The notes under the pieces are model-generated. The model saw only the letters and a list, made by a program, of their open reading frames with translations. It searched no databases and was not told the DNA's origin. A stretch of DNA of 64,000 nt from Brevundimonas mediterranea (GTDB lineage: Bacteria > Pseudomonadota > Alphaproteobacteria > Caulobacterales > Caulobacteraceae), in contig NZ_CP048751.1 in NCBI RefSeq assembly GCF_011064825.1, forward strand, positions 1,178,001 through 1,242,000, written 5' to 3'. Shown piece after piece: positions 59,846-64,000 of the stretch. Position 1 is the stretch's first letter. Every line of letters starts with the position of its first letter. A program made the translations under genes and the position numbers.

Positions 59846-59974
59846 CAGGCCCTCCCGGTCGGCGCGGGGAGTATGGAAGCTACAGGATTGAAGACGCGTC
59901 TCCTTCCCTAGTCCGAGGCGTTCAGCCTAGTCCCGATTCGAAGACGCCGCCATGACGAACAGGCGACGAACCGT

Positions 59975-60625
59975 TCAATTTCGCTCAGGGAAGCCCGGCA
60001 GGGTCCAGCCCCAGCGCAGCGCGCCCGCCCGCAGCATGAAACCGGCCACGGCGGCGACGATGGCGGCGGGCCAGATCGGCGCCTCGGGGATGCGCAGGAC
60101 GATATAGAGGGTCGCCGCCAGTATGGCCGCCGTCACATTGATCTCGCGCCGCAGCAGGATCGACGGCTGCCCCGCCAGGGTGTCGCGCACCACCCCGCCG
60201 AAACAGGCGGTCAGGGTGCCCATGACGATGCAGATCAACGGGGGGGCGCCCGCCGCCTCCGCCTTGGCCGCCCCCATGACGCCATAGGCGCCCAGGCCGA
60301 TGGCGTCGAGCCACAGCAGGGCCCGGAACCGCCAGTCGCGCTGTCCGATCAACCAGACGACCACCGCCGTCAGCAGGCAGACCGCCATATAGCGCCAGTC
60401 CTGAACCCAGAAGACCGGCAGGCCCAGCAGCAGGTCGCGCAACGTCCCCCCGCCGACGCCGGTTATGGCCGCGAAGAAGGCGAAGGTGACCACGTCATGC
60501 TTCTCGCGCGCGGCGGCCAGGGCGCCGGTGGCCGCGAACACGGCCACCCCGGCGAAATCGAGCGCCGCAAGCACCGTCTGCGGATTGCGCAGCGGCTCGG
60601 TCAGGGCGGGATCGATGGGGGTCAC
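59975..60625 (-). CDS. Trimeric intracellular cation channel (TRIC) family protein
   Basis: The 216-residue membrane protein has about seven helices and two Gly-rich repeats: TGVGGGTLRDLLLGLPVFWV and TACFGGVVRDTLAGQPSILL. These GGGxxRD repeats are the UPF0126/TRIC signature, implicated in potassium or glycine-linked transport. The GTG start at 60625 overlaps the stop of the glycosylase gene (GTGA). It is probably in the same operon as the glycosylase. Confidence 0.87.
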   Translation of the reverse strand: MTPIDPALTEPLRNPQTVLAALDFAGVAVFAATGALAAAREKHDVVTFAFFAAITGVGGGTLRDLLLGLPVFWVQDWRYMAVCLLTAVVVWLIGQRDWRFRALLWLDAIGLGAYGVMGAAKAEAAGAPPLICIVMGTLTACFGGVVRDTLAGQPSILLRREINVTAAILAATLYIVLRIPEAPIWPAAIVAAVAGFMLRAGALRWGWTLPGFPERN

Positions 60626-61278
60626 GCGCTCATATCCTCCAGCACGATGTCGCCGCGCCGAACGCCGCCATACCACCCCCACAGCAGATGCGCCGCCACC
60701 CCGCGATGGGGCCGCCACAGTTCGGCGCGGGCATAGGCCTGTTTCTCGTTCGGGCGCAGGTCGGCCCGGTCGGCCCAGCGCATCGCCTCCTGCAGGGCCA
60801 CGTCCCCGCCGGGAAAGACGTTCAGCCGCCCCTCGCAGAACATCAGATAGGTCTCGGCCGTCCATTTGCCGACGCCCTTGATGGCGGTCAGGGCGGCGAT
60901 GGCGTCGTCGTCCGACAGGGTCTGCATATGGTCCAGATCGACGCGACCCTCGACCTGGGCCAGGGCGATCTCGCGACCGTATTTGGCCTTCTGTCCCGAC
61001 AGGCCGAAGACGCGCAGGGCGTCGATGTCGTGGGCCAACACCGCGTCGGGCGTCACCGCTCCGCCCAGCCCCTCGACCGTGCGCGCCCAGATGGAGGCGG
61101 CGGCGGCCACGGACACCTGCTGCTCCACGATCATGCGGAACAGGCCCTCGTAACCGCCGGGCCGCAGCCGCCATTCGAAGGCCGGCGTCTGGGCGTGGGC
61201 GCGCGCCAGGGCGGGATCGGCGACGGCCAGGGCCTCGCGCGCGGCGGCGATGTCCTGGGATGTGGGCGCGACGGGCAT
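60622..61278 (-). CDS. DNA-3-methyladenine glycosylase (AlkA/HhH-GPD type)
   Basis: The 218-residue HhH-GPD glycosylase has the helix-hairpin-helix LTAIKGVGKWTAETYLMFCE and the catalytic Asp in GDVALQEAMRW. YEGLFRMIVEQQVSVAAAAS matches the alpha-helical N-terminal half of AlkA-type enzymes. It removes alkylated purines in base excision repair. No iron-sulfur cluster is present. I chose ATG 61278; upstream in-frame sequence overlaps the toxin-antitoxin promoter. Confidence 0.88.
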   Translation of the reverse strand: MPVAPTSQDIAAAREALAVADPALARAHAQTPAFEWRLRPGGYEGLFRMIVEQQVSVAAAASIWARTVEGLGGAVTPDAVLAHDIDALRVFGLSGQKAKYGREIALAQVEGRVDLDHMQTLSDDDAIAALTAIKGVGKWTAETYLMFCEGRLNVFPGGDVALQEAMRWADRADLRPNEKQAYARAELWRPHRGVAAHLLWGWYGGVRRGDIVLEDMSA

Positions 61279-61352
61279 GGCCCCTGTATGACGCGGGTTC
61301 GCCGCCTGGGGAATGCGGGCCTCGCGTAAAACGGCTGTCAAAGCGGCGCACC

Positions 61353-61365
61353 AATAACTATTATT
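61353..61365. promoter_or_regulatory. Operator-like dyad upstream of parDE
   Basis: AATAA-CTA-TTATT is a perfect 5-bp dyad around 3 nt, 21 nt before the parD start, and the only strongly AT-rich run nearby. The following CGGAGA is the ribosome site. Binding by the RHH-type ParD for autoregulation is likely by analogy. Confidence 0.45.
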
Positions 61366-61386
61366 CAACAAGCACGGAGAAGCCGC

Positions 61387-61635
61387 ATGACCATGACCGT
61401 CGAACTGGGCGCCCTGGAGCAGGTGGTCGATCGCCTGGTCAAGGAAGGCCGCTACGGCTCCAAGAGCGAAGTGCTGCGCACCGGCGTGCGGCTGGTGCAG
61501 GAGCATGAGGCCCGTTTGGCGGCCTTGTTGGGGAAGCTCCAGGAAGGCATCGACGACGCTGACGCCGGGCGGGTTCACTCGATCGACGAGGTGCGGGCTC
61601 AAATGCGGGCGCGCTGGGCTGTTGACGGCGAATGA
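61387..61635 (+). CDS. parD: ParD-family antitoxin
   Basis: The 82-residue protein has an N-terminal ribbon-helix-helix (MTVELGALEQVVDRLVKEGR, then YGSKSEVLRTGVRLVQE) and a C-terminal toxin-binding helix (DADAGRVHSIDEVRAQMRAR). It binds ParE and represses the shared operator. An in-frame ATG at 61393 is an alternative start. The stop overlaps the toxin start (ATGA). Confidence 0.9.
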   Translation: MTMTVELGALEQVVDRLVKEGRYGSKSEVLRTGVRLVQEHEARLAALLGKLQEGIDDADAGRVHSIDEVRAQMRARWAVDGE

Positions 61636-61922
61636 GACTGTTCATCACGCGCGCTGCGACCCGCGACCTCGCGGAGATCGAGGCCTTCATCGCCCGAGAC
61701 AGCGCGAGCGCGGCCCGGCGGTTCGTGCTGAAGCTGCTCGACGCGTGCGAGGGCTTGGTTGATCAACCGCGCGCCTATGCGGAAGCCGGCGTGCAGAACC
61801 TTCGAAAACGCCCATTCGACGACTATCTGACCTTCTACCGCCTGTCCGAAACGGTGGAGATCGTGCGTATTCTCCACGCCGCGCGTGACTGGGTCCGGCT
61901 GCTGGATCCCGCGACGGACTGA
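61632..61922 (+). CDS. parE: ParE-family toxin
   Basis: The 96-residue RelE/ParE-fold protein has TRAATRDLAEIEAFIARDSA, RRFVLKLLDACEGLVDQPRA and FYRLSETVEIVRILHAARDW, typical of ParE. Characterised ParE proteins poison DNA gyrase. It ends 1 nt before the gluQ start, leaving no room for an independent promoter. Conserved C-terminal Arg/Trp (RDWVRLL) is present. Confidence 0.9.
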   Translation: MRLFITRAATRDLAEIEAFIARDSASAARRFVLKLLDACEGLVDQPRAYAEAGVQNLRKRPFDDYLTFYRLSETVEIVRILHAARDWVRLLDPATD

Positions 61923-61923
61923 G

Positions 61924-62784
61924 ATGTTCGCCACCCGTTTCGCCCCCTCTCCCACCGGCCGCCTGCACAAGGGCCACGCCTTTTCGGCCCTGACCGCCTG
62001 GTCGGCGGCGAAGGCGGCGGGCGGGCGGTTTCTGCTGCGGATCGAGGACATCGACCCCACGCGCTGCCGACCGGAACATGAGGCCGCCATTCTGGAAGAC
62101 CTGGCCTGGCTGGGGCTGGACTGGGAGACGCCGGTCCGACGCCAGTCGGATCATCTGTCCGACTATGCCGCGGCGATCGAGGCCCTGAAGGCGCGGGATC
62201 TGTTGTACCGGTGTTTCCGTACACGGAAAGAGATCCTGGACCGGATCGGCGATGCGCCGCACGGGGCGAGCGAGGCGGTGCGGCCGGGGCCGCATCCGGC
62301 CGAGGAGGAGGCCCGTTTCCTGGCCCAGGGGCGGCCTTTCGCCTGGCGGCTGTCGCTGGACCGGGCGCGTGAAACCCTGGGCGAGGCGACGTGGACCGGG
62401 CTGGTCTTCATCGAGCAGGGGGCCGGCCCGGACGGAGAAACCGGCGTTGTGCCCGTTCGGCCCGAGACGGCCGGGGATGTGGTGCTGGCGCGCAAGGATG
62501 CGGGCGTCGCCTATCATCTGGCCGTGACCCACGACGACGCCCTGCAGGGGATCGACCATGTGATCCGGGGGCAGGACCTGTTCGAGGCCGCCCATGTGCA
62601 GCGCCTGATCCAGGCCCTGATGGGCTGGCCCGCCCCTGTCTATCGCCACCACCGCCTGCTGGCCGGGCCGGACGGGCGCCGCTACGCCAAGCGGGACCAA
62701 TCCGTAACCCTGGCGGAGCTGAGGGCGGGCGGCATGACGGCCCAGGCCCTGCGCGCCGAACTGGGCTTCAGTCCCGCCGGCTGA
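61924..62784 (+). CDS. gluQRS: Glutamyl-Q tRNA(Asp) synthetase
   Basis: The 286-residue GluRS paralogue lacks an anticodon-binding domain. The HIGH-like motif is TGRLHKGHA, and the KMSKS-like motif is YAKRDQSVTL. It glutamylates queuosine in tRNA(Asp), matching the queG gene elsewhere in the window. The zinc-binding cysteines of E. coli YadB are largely missing: LLYRCFRTRKEI keeps only one of the first two, and the second pair is absent. Translation follows parE at 1-nt spacing and may be coupled to it. Confidence 0.92.
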   Translation: MFATRFAPSPTGRLHKGHAFSALTAWSAAKAAGGRFLLRIEDIDPTRCRPEHEAAILEDLAWLGLDWETPVRRQSDHLSDYAAAIEALKARDLLYRCFRTRKEILDRIGDAPHGASEAVRPGPHPAEEEARFLAQGRPFAWRLSLDRARETLGEATWTGLVFIEQGAGPDGETGVVPVRPETAGDVVLARKDAGVAYHLAVTHDDALQGIDHVIRGQDLFEAAHVQRLIQALMGWPAPVYRHHRLLAGPDGRRYAKRDQSVTLAELRAGGMTAQALRAELGFSPAG

Positions 62785-63607
62785 AGATGCGCGAGGCGCC
62801 ATAGCCGGTCAGGGCGGCCAGAATCACGCAGAGGACGCCGTACAGCCACGGCCGGCGATGGGCGAACTCGTAGATGTCGCGCTCGATGCCGACCTTTTCG
62901 ACGGTCAGGGTCAGATTGGAGACCGACCGGGGCTCGCCGCCCTGGAACAGCCAGACCTCGGCATAGTATTTGCCGGTCGGGGCGACGGTCGGCAGCTTGA
63001 CCTCGGCCCGGAACAGGCCGCGATCCACGAACTCCACCCCGTCCGGATCGGTGTCATAGAGGGCCGCCGCCTCCTTCAGCCGGATCACGGCGCGCCTCCA
63101 ATCCAGATAGTCGTCGCCCAGACGGCTGACGACCACGTCGCGCACCCCGTAGCGGGTCACGGTGCCGGCCTCCTCCGGCGCGTCGATGCGCAGATGGTCC
63201 ACCCCGACGCCCAGTCGACGCAGCTGGCCGAAGTCGGCGATGTCCGACAGGGGCCGGGTCGAGGCGGTCATGTAGAAGCCGGGGGCCCCTTCGAACAGGA
63301 CCGGGCGGCTGTTCAGCCAGACCCCCATGTTGCGAGTCTTCTTGACCAGGCGGACCGGGGCGTCGGGGCCGCGCACCACCACGACCACATCGACCGGGTC
63401 GGGGGTCGGGTTGAACACCGCGCCATACAGGACGATGGAGGCGCCGGTGAAACCGGAATCGACGTGGACCTGGGCGTCGGTCAGGGCGGCGGCGACGCGC
63501 AGTTCGCCCGTCGTGGCCTCGGACCGGTCGGGGGCCGGCGCCGCGACGGGGGCCGCCTCGATGGGGGGTGCCTCAATGGCCGGAGGGGGTGGAGGAAGCG
63601 CCTGCAT
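62768..63607 (-). CDS. TIGR02186-family membrane protein
   Basis: The 279-residue protein has a Pro/Ala-rich N-terminus (MQALPPPPPAIEAPPIEAAP), a central exported-looking beta domain (VHVDSGFTGASIVLYGAVFN; VDVVVVVRGPDAPVRLVKKT) and one C-terminal membrane helix (YGVLCVILAALTGYGASRIF). This matches TIGR02186 proteins, which occur next to TauE/SafE permeases. Possible role: partner in sulfur-compound export. The start overlaps the permease stop (TGATG), and no typical signal peptide is visible, though one may be masked by the Pro-rich start. Its end overlaps gluQ. Confidence 0.8.
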   Translation of the reverse strand: MQALPPPPPAIEAPPIEAAPVAAPAPDRSEATTGELRVAAALTDAQVHVDSGFTGASIVLYGAVFNPTPDPVDVVVVVRGPDAPVRLVKKTRNMGVWLNSRPVLFEGAPGFYMTASTRPLSDIADFGQLRRLGVGVDHLRIDAPEEAGTVTRYGVRDVVVSRLGDDYLDWRRAVIRLKEAAALYDTDPDGVEFVDRGLFRAEVKLPTVAPTGKYYAEVWLFQGGEPRSVSNLTLTVEKVGIERDIYEFAHRRPWLYGVLCVILAALTGYGASRIFSRRD

Positions 63608-64000
63608 CAGTCCGACACCCCCGGCGCGAGCAGGAAGATGTCGCTGGGCCGCACGAACAGCTCCAGCCCCATCTGGATGCCGACCAGCAGCACGATCAGG
63701 CCCAGGGCCGCGCGCAGCTCCTCGGCCCGGAACCGACCCGCGAACCGGGCGCCGATCTGGGCGCCGACCACCCCGCCCAGCAGCAGGATGGTGGACAGCA
63801 GGATGTCGACCGTCTGGTTGCGGCCGGCCTGGAGAATGGTGGTGATGGCCGTGGTGATGATGATCTGGAACAGGCTGGTGCCCACCACCGCCCCGGCTCG
63901 CATCCGCAGCACATAGAGCATGGCCGGCACCAGGATGAAGCCGCCGCCGACCCCCATGATGGCCGACAGGATCCCGGCGAAGACGCCCAGGCCGAACGGC
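63607..64000 (-). CDS. Sulfite exporter TauE/SafE family permease (start outside window)
   Basis: The visible C-terminal ~130 residues include LGVFAGILSAIMGVGGGFIL, VPAMLYVLRMRAGAVVGTSL, SLFQIIITTAITTILQAGRN and LGGVVGAQIGARFAGRFRAE, the repeat signature of the TauE/SafE (DUF81) permeases. Frame analysis of 63958-64000 shows the protein continues beyond the window. Members export sulfite or organosulfonates. It is translationally coupled to the TIGR02186 gene. Confidence 0.88.
   Translation of the reverse strand, partial: PFGLGVFAGILSAIMGVGGGFILVPAMLYVLRMRAGAVVGTSLFQIIITTAITTILQAGRNQTVDILLSTILLLGGVVGAQIGARFAGRFRAEELRAALGLIVLLVGIQMGLELFVRPSDIFLLAPGVSD

Noticed and set aside
59846..59974. Gap between the HNH nuclease and TRIC genes, with palindrome AGACGCGTCT at 59892-59901
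   Set aside because: A 10-bp palindrome alone, without a second site or nearby promoter, is not enough to call an operator.

Overview
The window is a GC-rich, gene-dense piece of an alphaproteobacterial chromosome. It most resembles Caulobacterales, probably Brevundimonas or a close relative. The support is trpF-trpB-(insert)-trpA-accD-folC in one operon, an FzlA-type GST-fold protein ending in YADLDF beside queG, the AmgK/MurU peptidoglycan-recycling pair, AddAB instead of RecBCD, a BA14K-like secreted protein, and a small REP family made of two GC-rich hairpins. The genus is inference. No tRNA, rRNA, CRISPR, transposase or prophage was seen, and intergenic gaps are short.

Layout. 0-1.1 kb: start of an S9 peptidase, then a Phd/PIN toxin-antitoxin pair. 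1.1-11.4 kb (+): an acyltransferase, tsaE, amgK, murU, addB and addA chained by short overlaps, then trxA with a strong terminator. 11.4-21.5 kb (-): folC, accD, trpA, a small secreted protein, trpB and trpF, a second Phd/PIN pair whose toxin gene overlaps trpF, rsuA, an rsmC-like methyltransferase, uppP and a citrate-synthase-like protein carrying a helix-turn-helix and lacking the catalytic histidines. 21.6-25.6 kb: a metal exporter, fzlA, a GIY-YIG protein and a DUF2239 protein separated by two tandem operator-like repeats, and queG. 25.6-32.7 kb: an FKBP lipoprotein, threonine ammonia-lyase, secreted proteins, an acetyltransferase, rpmA and rplU with an attenuator-like leader, cfa and hpt. 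32.7-41.3 kb: a zinc-ribbon membrane protein, ftsE-ftsX, a YdcF protein, plsC, a MipA-like outer-membrane protein, hisC, an unknown protein, a DUF2125 protein and ybaK. 41.3-47.7 kb: a DinG-type helicase, then the ligase-associated helicase and PdeM nuclease pair without its ligase.

47.7-59.3 kb is a complete chemotaxis locus. STAS-cheY-cheA-cheW-mcp-cheW-cheR-cheB runs on the minus strand with most junctions overlapping. It is flanked by a hybrid histidine kinase and by a 605-residue soluble protein. That protein combines a degenerate receptor-like hairpin, a CheZ-like D-x-x-x-Q motif and a CheZ-like C-terminal acidic/LLF tail. It is the best candidate here for something not yet described: a receptor-like CheY phosphatase.

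59.3-64 kb: an HNH nuclease, a TRIC-type channel, an AlkA-like glycosylase, a ParDE pair placed 1 nt ahead of gluQ, and a TIGR02186 protein with the start-truncated TauE/SafE permease. A recurring theme is three type II toxin-antitoxin pairs, each directly upstream of a core gene on the same strand, two of them overlapping or abutting it.
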